From: Syngnathus acus
Lineage: Eukaryota; Chordata; Actinopteri; Syngnathiformes; Syngnathidae
Assembly (NCBI RefSeq): GCF_901709675.1
Contig: NC_051094.1
Coordinates: 15,014,501-15,078,500, forward strand
Length of the DNA stretch: 64,000 nucleotides
Reading direction: 5' to 3'
Both the position numbers and the translations under genes were made by a program. Every line of letters starts with the position of its first letter. Position 1 is the first letter of the stretch. Positions 48,363-61,803 of the stretch are shown here, piece after piece. Under the pieces are notes generated by a model. That model made no database searches, was not told the DNA's origin, and saw only the letters and a list, made by a program, of their open reading frames with translations.

Positions 48363-48630
48363 CACAGGTATCAAACTCAAGGCCCGGGGGCCAGATACTG
48401 CCCGCCACATCATTTTATGTGGCCCGCGAAGACAAATTGTACATCAAATTCGTGTGTCATTACTAGAATTGCAAATGGTCTTCACTTTTAATAATATCTT
48501 TTTTATAAAATATTTGACCCGTTTTTACTCATGTGATTTGATACTCATACATTTATTTGGGTTGACAGTCAAAATGGCCCTCCGAAAGAAGCTATGACTA
48601 CAATGCGGCCCGCAAAAAAAATGAGTCATG
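48363..48630 (-). mobile_element. hAT-like MITE, partial, inverted relative to the 53-kb copy
   Basis: Starts CACAGGTATCAAACTCAAGG and shares GGCCCGGGGGCCAGATACTG, CATTTATTTGGGTTGACAGT and TATGACTACAATGCGGCCCG with the element at 53133-53460 in reverse. The right terminal repeat has decayed to ATGAGTCATGG. Confidence 0.8.
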
Positions 48631-50270
<1,640 letters not shown>

Positions 50271-50275
50271 TATTG

Positions 50276-51440
50276 TAAATTTTAGATTTGTTATAATAAA
50301 TCGAGACAGAGAGTAAGATAAGTGTAACTGGAGTCATTCCCAGAAATCCAGTTCCCAGCTGCCCAAGTGCCATGGGAAAGCCACCCCAGAGAGTGTGGGT
50401 CAGGTCAAGCTTGTCTCCTTGCCTGACTGTCAAAGTAACAGTACCTTCCCCTCAGGCAGGCACCCAGCACTGCCTGACAGAGCCATGCTGCTGTGAGCTA
50501 CTGCACAGAGGGTTGCAAATGCAATTAAATCAAACATGGGTGAGTAGCTGCAGGACAAATGCCTAGTCAGCGTTTTTCAGCTCACTGAGAAAAAAACCAG
50601 CTTGAGTTTTTATTTTTTTGCATGAGGAGTGGTATAGAAAGACATGGTATTGAAAGTGGGAAACCCCCCCAGCCTCACAAAAAAGCCAGCTCTGAGATTT
50701 TGTTTTCTGTGTGCGGCCAATGCAGGTTTTAGCGAATGAAAACATTGGCCCAATTCAGAACCTCTTTTTCTCAAGTATTGGTCTGAAACTTCGGGTCAGA
50801 CATATAGGCTGACCCCTGACCGACTTGTAGGCTGACCCCTGACCCCTTGGTTCACGTATTCTTGTAATTACCTTTGCGCATCAACTCCTCGGCCACCCCC
50901 ACCCAAAGACAATGTAACAATTTGTCTTTTCAATTGTCTGTCAGTCACTCTCTTGTGGGCCTTTTCAGTGGGCGTATATGGTTTCTTTTTCCATTTGTAT
51001 TTATTTATTTATCTTGCTTGCAGAGTTGGGGGTTGTCTGGCCCCAGAAACAGGGAGTCTTTGTCTGGGCAGGTTTCACATGGATATAGGACCCCCCTTCT
51101 CTGCCCCCTGCTCTCCTGCCCTCTATGCTGCGCCCCATGAACAGAACCCATAGACTTGTTTGGGGGATGATCTCAGGGTCATTGTACATGGTATTTTCAT
51201 GAGCATTGACCGATCGATGAGACCTTTCTCTCTCTCACTGGCCACCAAGGTACTTTTCACCTGAAAAAAAATAGTACACACAGACATGGTTAGAGGATGA
51301 ATTCTAAATTGCAAAATACATGGTTCCCAAGTCATTGGGACATCTGGGCATTATGTCTAAAAAGAATGGAAAATTTGGGATCGACCTCCCACCAAAGATA
51401 TATATATATATTTTGGGATGGACGAAAATTATGAGACAGC
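50276..51440. other. Intergenic, nothing recognised apart from a short duplication
   Basis: Contains a small tandem duplication of TAGGCTGACCCCTGACC at 50806 and 50828. Otherwise no gene or repeat recognised. Confidence 0.35.
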
Positions 51441-51454
51441 TCTCAATCTCCTTG

Positions 51455-51600
51455 ACGCCTCCCTGGTGAGATCTTCCAGGCCAGACCCACCGGTAGGAGG
51501 CCACAGAGAAGACCTAGAACATACTGGAAAGACTGTCTTTTTGTTGGTCAGGGTACGTACGTCTCAAGATTCCTCTGGATGAATTGGCTGTGTAGAACCT
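51455..51600 (+). mobile_element. Non-LTR retrotransposon C-terminal fragment
   Basis: Translation from 51459 gives RLPGEIFQARPTGRRPQRRP followed by RTYWKDC, the conserved end of a fish LINE ORF (RLPGEVFRACPTGRRP.GRPRTRW). It continues to a stop near 51597. Probably the same family as 30560-32190, here in plus orientation and reduced to about 45 codons. Confidence 0.8.
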
Positions 51601-53125
51601 AGTCCAGGCTTCTCTACTTAGTAAAGACATGACTAAATAGACAGATGGATAATAGTATTCATTATACTAACACAACACTGAATTGAAAATATATGCCAAA
51701 TGTTGACGTACAAATATATGTTGGCCTCTTTACAAAAAGGATGCAGTTATTGTGGGAGCAAAACATTCTACCAAAATGATGTAAAGTAATACTAAATTAT
51801 TATGTGGTGCATGTGCTTGTGTGCATATTGGGTGACCTCAGTTTCATGACTCTTAGCCAGAAAGCCTGCTGAGTTAGTGAAGGAACATTTTGGTCATTGG
51901 AGCTGTGGAGGAATGCTCAGCTGCAACGATTATTGGTTGTTAAGTTGGACTTTTAGATTTGTTGGTTTTAAGTCAGCAATCGCGTTATATGTGGGTCATA
52001 AGCCTCTCTCGCACACACGCGTGTACACAAACACACGCACGCACACAACACTGTAAAACTGTCTTGATTTAAATGTCATGATTAATGTGCCTCAAACTGC
52101 TGAGTGAAATATGAGGTAATCTGACTCCCCAAACCAAGCCAAAACATGCCCAGCATGAAGACTATGTTTTGATGGCATGACTAGGAAGATTTTGCCTATC
52201 TGTAAGTATAATTTAGTGCAGCTTCCAAAATATGTTTGTGGACAAATCCTCAAACAAAATTATATATATATGAGATCCTATGATGGTAGAGGGGTGGGGA
52301 AGGGGTACCTACCGGAAGCAGTGACTCAATTGAGGTACTTCACAGCACTGATAAAAAATTTTTTTAAAAAAAGACACCCTAAACAGGATATTAAACAGCT
52401 AATAAACATTTAGAGGCATGGATATTTGCCTTTATAGTCTTCCCTGGAATATTAGGGAACATAGTGTAACTGCTCGGATTTTCATTTCATGTTGAATGTA
52501 TGCTTTTGACCACAATTGATGCAAGTAAATCACATGGAGTTGAGGTAATAATACCACGTCTTGACAGATTTAATTTGGGTTGGCATGGACGAGTGTGTGG
52601 TACACAAAACTAATGTGTGACTGGCATGAAATACAGATGACGTCCACAGTGCTCCATTCATATGCTGGTTTCGAAACAAAAATGTCAGCAGCATTCATTT
52701 GCTACAGATTTAGATAAAGATTTTTTTTTTTTAAGTACAATTATGAGTGTAAATGAATGGATGTAGGGGTGCAGATGGGACTTTGGACCTGTGGTGTTAC
52801 TTTAACACTTTTATTTTAATTAATTATTACAAATAAATGAATACATAAAAAAAATGCACATTTGTGGATGTTTAGTGTCTAGTGTGGACTTTGTCCAGCT
52901 CCTCCTGGGGGATACCGAGGCCCTACTATAATACTACAAAATTATTTATGGGGGAATATACAAATGTATGCAATCATTTACAAATCAAAAAGAAATGTTG
53001 CTAATTCTGAATTGCTGTTGAATTCTCTCATTTGTGTGAGCTCAGCTTCTGATAGCTTGTGTTGTGCCCAGTTGTTGGTATATGAGGGATGGGCTCTTTT
53101 TTAATTTTTAGGGAGTTGGATATTT
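51601..53125. other. Intergenic, nothing recognised
   Basis: No recognisable gene or repeat family. Confidence 0.35.
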
Positions 53126-53467
53126 CAATAGGCAGGGGTGTCAAACTCATTTTTTTCACGGGCCGCATTGTAGTCATAGCTTCTTTCGGAGGGCCACTAT
53201 GACTGTCAACCCAAATAAATGTATGAGCACCTCATATTATATACAGTAAAAGCTACAAAACAAACTGACAAATAACTCGTTTTCAAATCAGACGAGTAAA
53301 AACCGGTCAAATATTAAAAAAATATATATATTATTAAAAGTGAAGACAATTTGCAATTCTAGTAATGACACGAATTTGATGCACAATTTGTCTTCGCGGG
53401 CCACATAAAATGATGTGGCGGGCCGTATCTGGCCCCCGGGCCTTGAGTTTGACACCTGTGCAATAGG
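53126..53467 (+). mobile_element. hAT-like MITE with 7-bp flanking duplication
   Basis: The 328-bp element (53133-53460) opens CAGGGGTGTCAAACTCA and closes TGAGTTTGACACCTGTG, inverse ends of hAT type. CAATAGG flanks it on both sides (53126-53132 and 53461-53467). It is 7 bp as read; an 8-bp hAT duplication with one mismatch is equally possible. Internal motifs match the copy at 48363-48630. No coding capacity. Confidence 0.88.
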
Positions 53468-53901
53468 GTTTCAGCAGTTTCTGAAGCCCAAGGTAACAGG
53501 TCAGCAGGAGGCCACAGGGTTGTGCCCTCTATTTACATATGTGGCCATGAGTGCGCAGCAAATGATTGACACTTTGTCAGTCATGACTTCTGTTTTTGAT
53601 TGGTTGTTTTTGTGCACCGGTTTCTTGCAAATCAAATTAGAGGCACATGATGGGACTAGAGAGGACTTTTTATTTCTCCTACAGATCATTTTACTGATGT
53701 GGAACCGTGAGGTCACACTCACAGTTTAAATGACAAAAAGTGATTTTTATTTTACTTGAGGGGGGAGGTATTGCAAAGTTTGGTTGTCAAAACTATCAGC
53801 CAAGATGTTACATCTAACCTCGCCATAAAGTGGCTTCATGTCATGGTGCCTCACTCAATTAGGACAAATGATGTGCAATGAGAACATGCAGTATTTTAAA
53901 A

Positions 53902-54031
53902 ATGTTATTTTGGATTGACCGGCGGCCAATTTAGGGTGTATTGCCCAGTGACTGCTGGGATCGGCTCCAGCACACCCGCGCTCCTCGTGAGGATGAGCGG
54001 TATGGAAAATAGATGGATGGATGTTATTTTG
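53902..54031 (+). mobile_element. 5'-truncated SINE with 11-bp target-site duplication
   Basis: Only the last 108 bp of the SINE family remain (53913-54020), from GGCGGCCAATTTAGGGTGTA through GGATGAGCGGTATGG to a (GATG) tail. ATGTTATTTTG flanks it at 53902-53912 and 54021-54031. The duplication at a truncated 5' end shows that the truncation happened at insertion. Confidence 0.88.
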
Positions 54032-55077
54032 TCTATACACAGATAGCAAAGTCCGGGCAAAAGGTCAAACAAAGATAACATAGCAGATGACACACCAGAC
54101 ACAACACAGCAGCTACCTTACTTACAACACCTATTTTATGTATGTAAAGCACGAAAGCGTGACATAAGTGAGAAATGAATGAGTCCCACGCTCAGGGCGT
54201 GACTGTTGACAGCCCTAATAGTATCTATTTACTTAAATGTAAATGTATTGTTGATGTACAATAGGTAGATACAAGTTAAAAAGTACCAAAAGTTTAGTTC
54301 CGTACACACATTATATCCAACTCAATTGTTCACAAAGTTCTTTCAAGCACAATTGGTTTCGATGAATGACTAAGCTGTGGTTTCTTTCGAACTAGAAAGA
54401 GGCACAGTCATAGAGGGAGGATTAAAGCATTTCCATGAGAGTTCAGCTTCAGCCAGAGTTGCCTGTACAGCAGTAAAACCATTGTCGTAGGATATAACCC
54501 CCATGTGTTGTAAATGAAGTACCCAAATGGCGCTCATTAGTGGTCTCTCCCCCACCAGCCCTCACAGAGGAGAGTGGTTTCCAAGGCGGCCCTTGCCAGC
54601 AAACATGCAGTGAAGCAATACTTACATTTGACGTAACATTTGTACGAATCACCAATTTCCACCTGAACTGCGCCCAGGCCTTGTGATTCAAGGTGCATGT
54701 ATGTAAACTGAATCAATGTTAGGAAAGCACTTCAGAAATCCAAATACTGCATTCATAAAGGCTCAAAAATATTGTCGTCGTTGTAGTTAATGTTTTTATT
54801 TTGAAAGTCAAAATCAAAAGGTGGTGTTAAGAGTTACAAATGTAGCCTATATCCCTGGCTTTAAGACTTACAGCCTGAAGGCCGCATTCAATCTCGTCTC
54901 TGAGAGGCTCTTGTGGTATTTATGAAGTTTCAAAATAAAATAAAATGGGGTATTTTTTTTTAAACTGGTGCTTTCACATTCTTTTGCATGCGTAATGACG
55001 TTTTGAGCTAACTACATTTGTGACTAGCTTTCTGTTGTTTTGCCAACTTAGCGACATTTTCAACATATTATGACTTT
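54032..55077. other. Intergenic, nothing recognised
   Basis: No recognisable gene or repeat family. Confidence 0.35.
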
Positions 55078-55160
55078 TGAGAATAATTGTCAATTTTATG
55101 TATATGTGAAGCCCTTTGAGACTTGTTTGTGATTTAGAGCTATATAAATAAACGTGACTT
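55078..55160 (+). mobile_element. Fragment of the TTGAC-tailed retroelement family
   Basis: GAGAATAATTGTCAATTTTA, GTGAAGCCCTTTGAGACTTG and AGAGCTATATAAATAAACGT match the 3' end at 27690-27845; the tail has one unit only. Confidence 0.6.
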
Positions 55161-55219
55161 TTTTGCCCCACAAAATGACAATTTTTGAAGAAAAAATAGG
55201 AGGACTATCAAAAATGCCA

Positions 55220-55352
55220 ACAGTCGTCACCCCTGCGATCCTAGTGAAGATAAGCAATTCAGAAAATGGACGGACGGGCGGATGGATGGACGGACAGACG
55301 AGTGGATGGATGGAATGTATGGATGGATAGAATGTATGGATGGAGGGATGGA
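55220..55352 (+). mobile_element. SINE 3' fragment with expanded (GGAT)n tail
   Basis: CACCCCTGCGATCCTAGTGA and AAGATAAGCAATTCAGAAAATGG match the SINE 3' end in diverged form. The tail is an impure GGAC/GGAT/GAATGTAT array to about 55352. Confidence 0.6.
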
Positions 55353-56950
55353 TCCTAATGTTAACAACATTCTCATTTAATGCAAGGTGGTTGGAAGAGG
55401 GGCATTTGCACTGATATGTATGGTACATATATCAACAGTTTTACGAACCTTAGCTATATTATAATTCATCATTGTATCATTATACTGCCCATCCCATACT
55501 GATACATACCTCCTTGGGTTATTATGTCAAGATGCTGGTTTGAAAATGCATGTTGATATCATATTTAAATTACCAAGCGTAAAAATGTATTCTGAACGTG
55601 CCACTGTAATTAATTTGCTTTTATTGCTCTTAATCACAGAATTCTGGTGGATCATTTAGTCCCACTTCCACAGCTGTAGACAATCAATCACCTATTCAAT
55701 CAGTCAGCGTTAAGTGAAATTCCTCCTGGATATTCCGCCATTAACTGTGAGTTTTGTTATTGAAGTAGAGGCATAGTGGAGTTTGGAACCTTGCCTGGCA
55801 TTACCATCAGTTCATTTTTAATGCCAGCAGTTTTACGGCATACGGTTGAATGGCTGAGCTGCTGCTATTTCACCAATTTCAATGCCAGCTGTCATAATTG
55901 AGTGGTGAAAGGCACGCCACCACTCTTCATGAGCTCAGCTCCTCAAGCGGAGAGCTCGATGAACAAGTCAGTTTGGCAAATAAACTTTCAGAACACTTAC
56001 TTCCTGACTGCAGTATTGTATGCTTCCAATTACGTGGGAACATTATGGAAGAGACACTCTCGGTTGCAGCTTTTGCAAATCAAAGTCCATGAATTTGCAG
56101 GGAAAATACAAAGGACAATTTTGTGCATATAAAGGTCTACAGTACACACCCTGGGTAAATGCCAGGATTTTGTGATGTAATAAAAAAGAGGGACCAAGAT
56201 AAAAATATTTCAAAACATTTTCCACCATTGATTAGCTCCGTAACATGTAAAATGCAACTATGATATTTGTTTTAAATCATTTTGAGAGAAAAAGTGACAA
56301 TAAACAAATGCACAAATATGAAAACACTCATATCTGGGATGTGGCTGTGTTCTGAATTAACCAATCAAATTAAAAATCATGTTAAAGGGGTGTCTGTACA
56401 CACCTACCACCATTTACGGGGAAGTTCCCTGACTTTTTTTTGCTTTCAAGCAGAAGCATGAATGTTTGTGCTAACACTAACTGTTATTTTGAACTGTTCC
56501 TAATTTCCTCCACCTGACTTTAGGCCCCAGTTACAGTCAAAGAAAAATAGCAAACTACCCCAAAGCATAACACTTCCACTATCCTTGTTATTGTGTTCTT
56601 TTTGTGATGAACAACATACCTTTTAGAATTATGGCCAAAATGTTCTGGTTCCCTCATATCATAGCTAAATCTTGCAAACACGTGATCAGATCAAACCAAG
56701 TTGAAGCTTTTTTGTCTTAAGCCAATCTTGACTACATTATAAGCAATTTTGTTCTATTTTTAACTTTGTAAGTGTTGAGACATGGCAGTCAGCGCGTGGT
56801 CTGGAGTGAGGAGAACAAAGAAAAAGCATGATCATGATTCTTCAAAGTTTGGACGACTGTGGAATGGTCCAGATCTTCTCGGCCGTTATGTGTTGTTTGC
56901 TAATGATGTATGAGACCATTCAAACTGTGAAGTCACGTTAACACGAGACA
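55353..56950. other. Intergenic, nothing recognised
   Basis: AT-rich sequence without a recognised gene or repeat family. Confidence 0.35.
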
Positions 56951-56954
56951 CTCA

Positions 56955-57050
56955 AGCAACCGGGGGGATTATTTTTGTCTGTGTCTTTTTAAATTTCGTT
57001 GTACATGTGTGACAATGACAATAAAGATCTATTCTATTCTATTCTATACT
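56955..57050 (+). mobile_element. Retroelement 3' end with (ATTCT)n tail
   Basis: TTCGTTGTACATGTGTGACA, ATGACAATAAAGATCT and then four ATTCT units. This resembles a common fish non-LTR 3' end that finishes in ACAATAAAG plus (ATTCT)n. Class inferred. Confidence 0.55.
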
Positions 57051-57899
57051 GTAAGAGTATATACGTACAGAGTCACAGCTGCGGAAAAGCTGATTGGCAC
57101 ATTTAGAACATCAATGATAGGGCAGATATTAAAAACAACAATGACAACAACAATATTTACTTAAACTGCTGAGAAAGTAATACGAAAAGCAGAACTGTTC
57201 ACGCTGTCCACCAGAAATGGAGAGATATTATTGCCAATGTATAATTTTTAATGGATGACAAATTTTGGGGTTTCTAAAATGCCTGTCAACCCATCAAGTG
57301 TGAATTTAAACAACTGAGAAATTCCTTTAGCTGCCTATATTTGAAAATGTGTCTGTCAGAAATTGTCTCTGAACATCTGCCCCATAATTCATGGTGTTGA
57401 CTTGGTGAGCAGAACTGATTGAGTTATTTTGGGTTTAACATTATTAAGACAATTTGGGTACTGCTGTGGATGAATAAAATAAGAAAGAAAAGAAAAATGT
57501 TCAGATGCTTCCTGTCAACTTTTCAATGTGCCCTTAAGCAAGGCAGTCAACCCATCACCTAGTATATTGAGCCAAGCCACTCATTTTACAATACCAAGAA
57601 AAAATGTCACAAGAATTATGAATACTGAAATAAGGATAATTGTTGTCTCAATTTACTCACAAATTTACATACTCCATGTAAAGTTTGATTCAAAGCTGAT
57701 ATACTTGCATTTTCTATCTAAAGGAAGAAACATTTAATTGTATCTGTAATTATTAAATAATACTCTTCATACAAATATGGTTAAATTGGGTAATTGGTGC
57801 ATGTGAGTTAATATTTTCGGTGACGTCACAGATTATAGAATCATCTCTTGAGTCCCGTGCTTGAATGGTTCTTGTCCATATGATAAATTAAATTGAAAT
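57051..57899. other. golga7 upstream DNA, nothing recognised
   Basis: AT-rich intergenic DNA without recognisable elements. Confidence 0.35.
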
Positions 57900-58062
57900 A
57901 GCATTTCCGTAGTGTTTTTTGTTTTACCGTCCCACGCCAATGCAAATTCCCGTACCGCCGCGTATCTAGGAACATTCGTTATGTTGCATACGTTCCCGCA
58001 CGGAAAACTGTATCAAGTGTACAGATCACCGCATAGCTAACGGAAGATAAACAGAAGACAAT
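57900..58062 (+). promoter_or_regulatory. golga7: golga7 promoter and 5' UTR region
   Basis: CpGs are clustered in this otherwise CpG-poor area (CCGTACCGCCGCG, CGTTCCCGCACGG, ACGGAAG). Motifs seen are CCAAT overlapping an octamer ATGCAAAT (57936-57946) and an ETS-type CGGAAG just before the ATG (58041-58046). No TATA box is evident, as expected for a housekeeping-type promoter. The start site is not determined. Confidence 0.5.
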
Positions 58063-58071
58063 ATGGCAGAG
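58063..58071 (+). CDS. golga7: golga7 exon 1 (ATG GCA GAG)
   Basis: Nine coding bases encode Met-Ala-Glu and end at a GTGGGT donor in phase 0, exactly the phase needed by exon 2. Exon 2 itself has no upstream ATG, and fish and GOLGA7B proteins start with a short Met-Ala-type leader as I recall, so this start is preferred. The leader here replaces the different N-terminus of human GOLGA7. Confidence 0.8.
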
Positions 58072-58740
58072 GTGGGTGAGGCAATGTTGTTAAATGCATA
58101 CTTTTACGCTCGTTGGTCTGATATTTTTCGTAACAAGGAAAGAAACAATCGCCGGGATATTATCAGTAAACCGATTGGGTGTATTTAGAAACCGACCAAT
58201 TTTGCCGATATATTTGATCAGTGTAGAATTTTTCAATGTAGAGAAAAAGACGTGTTTTATTTCAACCATATTTGCAGTTCAAGTGTTTTATTTTCTTCTT
58301 TTCTTGTAAATAATGGATCTGAGCTGGCCGAACGGGGCATCAGATGACCGTTTTGTCTTGGTTTCGTCAGCAACTATATAAAAGATATTTTATTTAAACG
58401 GCCGAGCAGTTGTGTTATCGTTTGCGAGTCGCTGCATTTTGATGCCATCGGCGAGAATTATGACGGCAACCTTACTACAACAGATGTGCAAACATATTAA
58501 TAGTTTTATGAGCTGCCATAGAATAATCTCAGCAATTTTGCAAAACCGTTTGATTATTGTTGTGACTATAGGTATGTTTCATTTACGTTAAATCACTGTA
58601 GCACTGTAATGTTTACACAACAATAACGTTGTAAAAACTGAAACAATGACGAAAGTAATGTGTAAAAAAAATGTGTTGTTATGAATATTTGATTAAGTGA
58701 TGCATTTATTATTTGAAATTTCCATCTCATTTTTTCACAG

Positions 58741-58866
58741 ACTCATAGTTTACATGCCATTAGGCAGCAGGCTGCAATTGCTGCTAAAGTCTTCATACAG
58801 AGGGATTATACAAATGGCACTGTATGTCAATTTCAAACCAAGTTCCCTTCTGAGCTGGAGACCAGG
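58741..58866 (+). CDS. golga7: golga7 exon 2 (residues 4-45)
   Basis: A 126-bp phase-0 exon between TTTTTTCACAG and GTAAGA. It encodes [16 protein letters not shown] and then [20 protein letters not shown] up to [23 protein letters not shown] is the N-terminal signature of the golgin A7 family (Erf4 domain). GOLGA7 is a Golgi-membrane accessory subunit that stabilises the palmitoyltransferase ZDHHC9, which modifies H- and N-Ras (family knowledge). Confidence 0.95.
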
Positions 58867-60889
58867 GTAAGAGGAGCTGCTTTTATGTGTCTGATCGTTT
58901 CTAAACATTATCCTCCTGCGATGCAGGTCTTCTCCAAGTAACTAATTGTCCTCATCATGGTGGCTAAAAAAACTACACTTGGAATAAGCGTCATTATCAC
59001 TCGAGGCAGACTAAAAGTAGCAGCAAGTAAAACAGAACAGATGAAGTCAATGTTAATTGCTAAAATAATCTAGTTCCAAACACCAGCATAAATACACTTT
59101 TCACAGAAGTCTGGTTGAATTGACGTCCGCCAGCTATGAACAGCAAATTATCAGGTAAATTAATACTTGATCCAAAATGAGGTTACCAGCCAGGACACTA
59201 ATTTAGAAAAATACATTACGTATTACTGATTAGTAGCATGGTGGTCGACTGGCTGGTGACCACGTCCAGGATTTACTCCCAACGTATTGAATCTAAAAAT
59301 AAAAAACTCTTTGCTGAAAAGGTATGCATGATGATCAATAAAATATCACATTTTATTCCTCTGGTCAGTAACACAAATATGTTTTGAATTCTGACTTTAA
59401 ATATGAGAAAGGATGAATCAAGTCTAATTAGGTCAAATTCACCCTGAACAAACGCTACAGGGGTTAAAATTTGTGATTGTAGTTGTATTTTTTAGCATTG
59501 TAGGGATTTCTTGTGCTCATCTTTTCAAACTAAAGCCCCGATTTCACTGTTCAACAAATACTTGTGGGGGTTTTCGAAGGGAGTAAAGATCCGTTCAAGG
59601 TCGCAAATGTTCGGCATACCTGTATTTTTCTTGTCACATTTTAAACATGCTCAAAATTTTGTTGCGACAAGAAAAATGACTGAAACATTTGGTGTATATT
59701 TGCAAGCTTGAACGAACCCTGTTGATCCCTGACGTGAACACTCATCTTGCTACCTTTGCCAACAGCCGCAATTGTTTGCCCCTCAGTGGGATTGCGGTGC
59801 AGTGAAGGTAACAAAAAAGTACCAGTTTGATTTTTGATAGCTGTCAGGTATTGTATTAATGTCTTGGATGAGGTCAAGCATGAAGAGTGGTTGTGTGTAA
59901 CAATCTTGGCTGGAAACAGGTCATCGTGACCAAACAGGAGCTATGCAGTATCAAAGAGAGCAAGTGACATCTTGACAGCGAAATTGCAGCACACAAGAAG
60001 AGTTACTGAATCAAATCAAATACCGTTGACTTATGGACTTTGTGAAACTTTTCTAAGGTTACTGTTTCATTGTCTTGACATTTCTAATAAGAAGAATATC
60101 CTCCTCACTTGTAATCTTGTCGGAATGCTAAAGATCAGGTCCAAAATGTAATGGACAGATGCCCTGGCAGAGAATACTTGTTTGAATCAGCGTCTCTGAG
60201 TTGGGAAATAGAGGAAGAACAAAGCATGTAGCGAATGCGTCTTAGACCACTGATGTCTGGGGCCTGTTGCCACATTCCTCAGGCACACGGGAGCAGAACT
60301 TTGGAAAGTTGTCAGAAAAGCAAGATTCCCTCTGCTGCCTGCTTGTCTGGTCTGAAGGTTCTTTTTTTCCCCCCAGTATCACAAGAACGATTTCAAAATC
60401 GGTTCTGGACAGCCCTGTGCTGTTAGTCCAATATTGACATTGCGCCGAGAAGCCCATTTAAATGTCAGCTAGTCATGGCAAGGTTTATAATTGAGCAGCC
60501 TACAGACAGAGTAACTGAGATTTAAAGCTATTTATTTTAGTCAATAAGACTGGAACATTCAGAATTTTTACAGTGTGTTTTCACTTAACAGTCTCTTGAT
60601 AGGTGATGACATTCAAAGAACACATTGTTAGGGCATCTTAGCCTTTCTGTGATGTTTTAAAACATCATCCAGTCCAACTAATGAAAGTCATTGTTTCAAA
60701 ACTGAGTAATGATGTGCGGGATTAGCATCTCTGACAACGCGAAGCTGGAGTATGTTCAAGACAGCGAACCAAAAGTATCAGGTTGCAATCTGTTATTTTA
60801 TAGGATGTAAATTGTTACTGCTTTCCATATCATTTTCTAGTCTTCATATTTTTGTGATGTGTTCCTCCCCCCCAAATGATGTGTTAAAG
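58867..60889 (+). other. golga7: golga7 intron 2
   Basis: GTAAGA donor; the acceptor is GTGTTAAAG, preceded by a C-rich tract 20 bases upstream. It contains the foldback at 59593-59713. No coding sequence. Confidence 0.9.
59593..59713. repeat. Foldback element, 121 bp
   Basis: ATTTTTCTTGTC (59629-59640) is mirrored exactly by GACAAGAAAAAT (about 59667-59678). The outer parts are mirrored imperfectly (GTTCAAGGTCGCAAAT against ATTTGCAAGCTTGAAC). Related sequence lies at 38915-38995. Possibly a small foldback transposon. Confidence 0.65.
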
Positions 60890-61042
60890 ATGGACAAACA
60901 GCAGTTTGAGGAGACAGTGCGGACTCTAAATAACCTCTATGCTGAGGCAGAGAAACTTGGAAGCCACTCATACATTGAAGGTTGTCTGGCCTGCCTGACA
61001 GCTTATACCGTGTTCTTGTGTATGGAGACGCATTATGAAAAG
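60890..61042 (+). CDS. golga7: golga7 exon 3 (residues 46-96)
   Basis: A 153-bp phase-0 exon (acceptor TTAAAG, donor GTGAGT). It encodes [20 protein letters not shown], then [20 protein letters not shown] and [11 protein letters not shown]. Cys77 and Cys80 in GCLAC correspond to the human palmitoylated pair Cys69 and Cys72, allowing for a leader eight residues longer. The sequence is otherwise close to mammalian GOLGA7. Confidence 0.97.
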
Positions 61043-61701
61043 GTGAGTGGAAAAAAAAAAGGTGACATAAAAAGCAACCACTAGCCATTTCTACACTTGA
61101 CATTTTAGCCAGCTTTGTCGCTCACACCCTTGTGTGTCAGGTACTAAACCTGAAAGGCTTAGGTGGAAACAAATTTACATTTTCAACATTTCACTTTCAC
61201 CAACTAAATCTACCTTGGTTGATATTATGATCAGTACAGCAGTTATTGAAAAATCAAATGACTTTAGAGTGGTTCTCTTAAGCTTGAGATACCTCACACA
61301 TTTTAAGTTAAATAGCATTTATGTATTATTTTCTTTGCAAAACAACATCTGAACATAGCGTGTCTGACAGCTTTCGAATTTGTACGACACTTCTATATAA
61401 TTTGAAGTTGTTTTTACAAACCACTGTATAATGTAATTCTAGAATCTGTATGAGAAGTTTTTACAAACCACTGCGTCTTGAGCACAACACATTATGTTAC
61501 ATGTGAAACAACAATAGAACTCATTTTTACATTTGCTCTTCAGCTTCAAAGCTTTATTTAACTTTTGAGAGAAACTTGTTGAAATTTCTAATGATCACCT
61601 TATCTTTTCTTGATTTCTAATTTCTTAAACATCTTTTTCACATTTTTGCAACTGTGAGCAATGTACAGTGTTTTAAATTGTCCTCTGTGTTCTCTTTACA
61701 G
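61043..61701 (+). other. golga7: golga7 intron 3
   Basis: GTGAGT donor and TTCTCTTTACAG acceptor; no coding or repeat element seen. Confidence 0.9.
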
Positions 61702-61803
61702 GTTTTAAAAAAGATTGCAAAGTATGTGCAGGAGCAGAATGACAAGGTGTACGCACCCAGAGGTCTCTTGCTCACCGACCCAATCGAAAGAGGCCTCCGA
61801 GTC
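61702..61803 (+). CDS. golga7: golga7 exon 4 (residues 97-130)
   Basis: A 102-bp phase-0 exon encoding [20 protein letters not shown] and then [14 protein letters not shown], the C-terminal part of the Erf4 domain. It ends ...CGAGTC before a GTATCCTTT donor, which is a minor-spliceosome type site. Confidence 0.96.
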
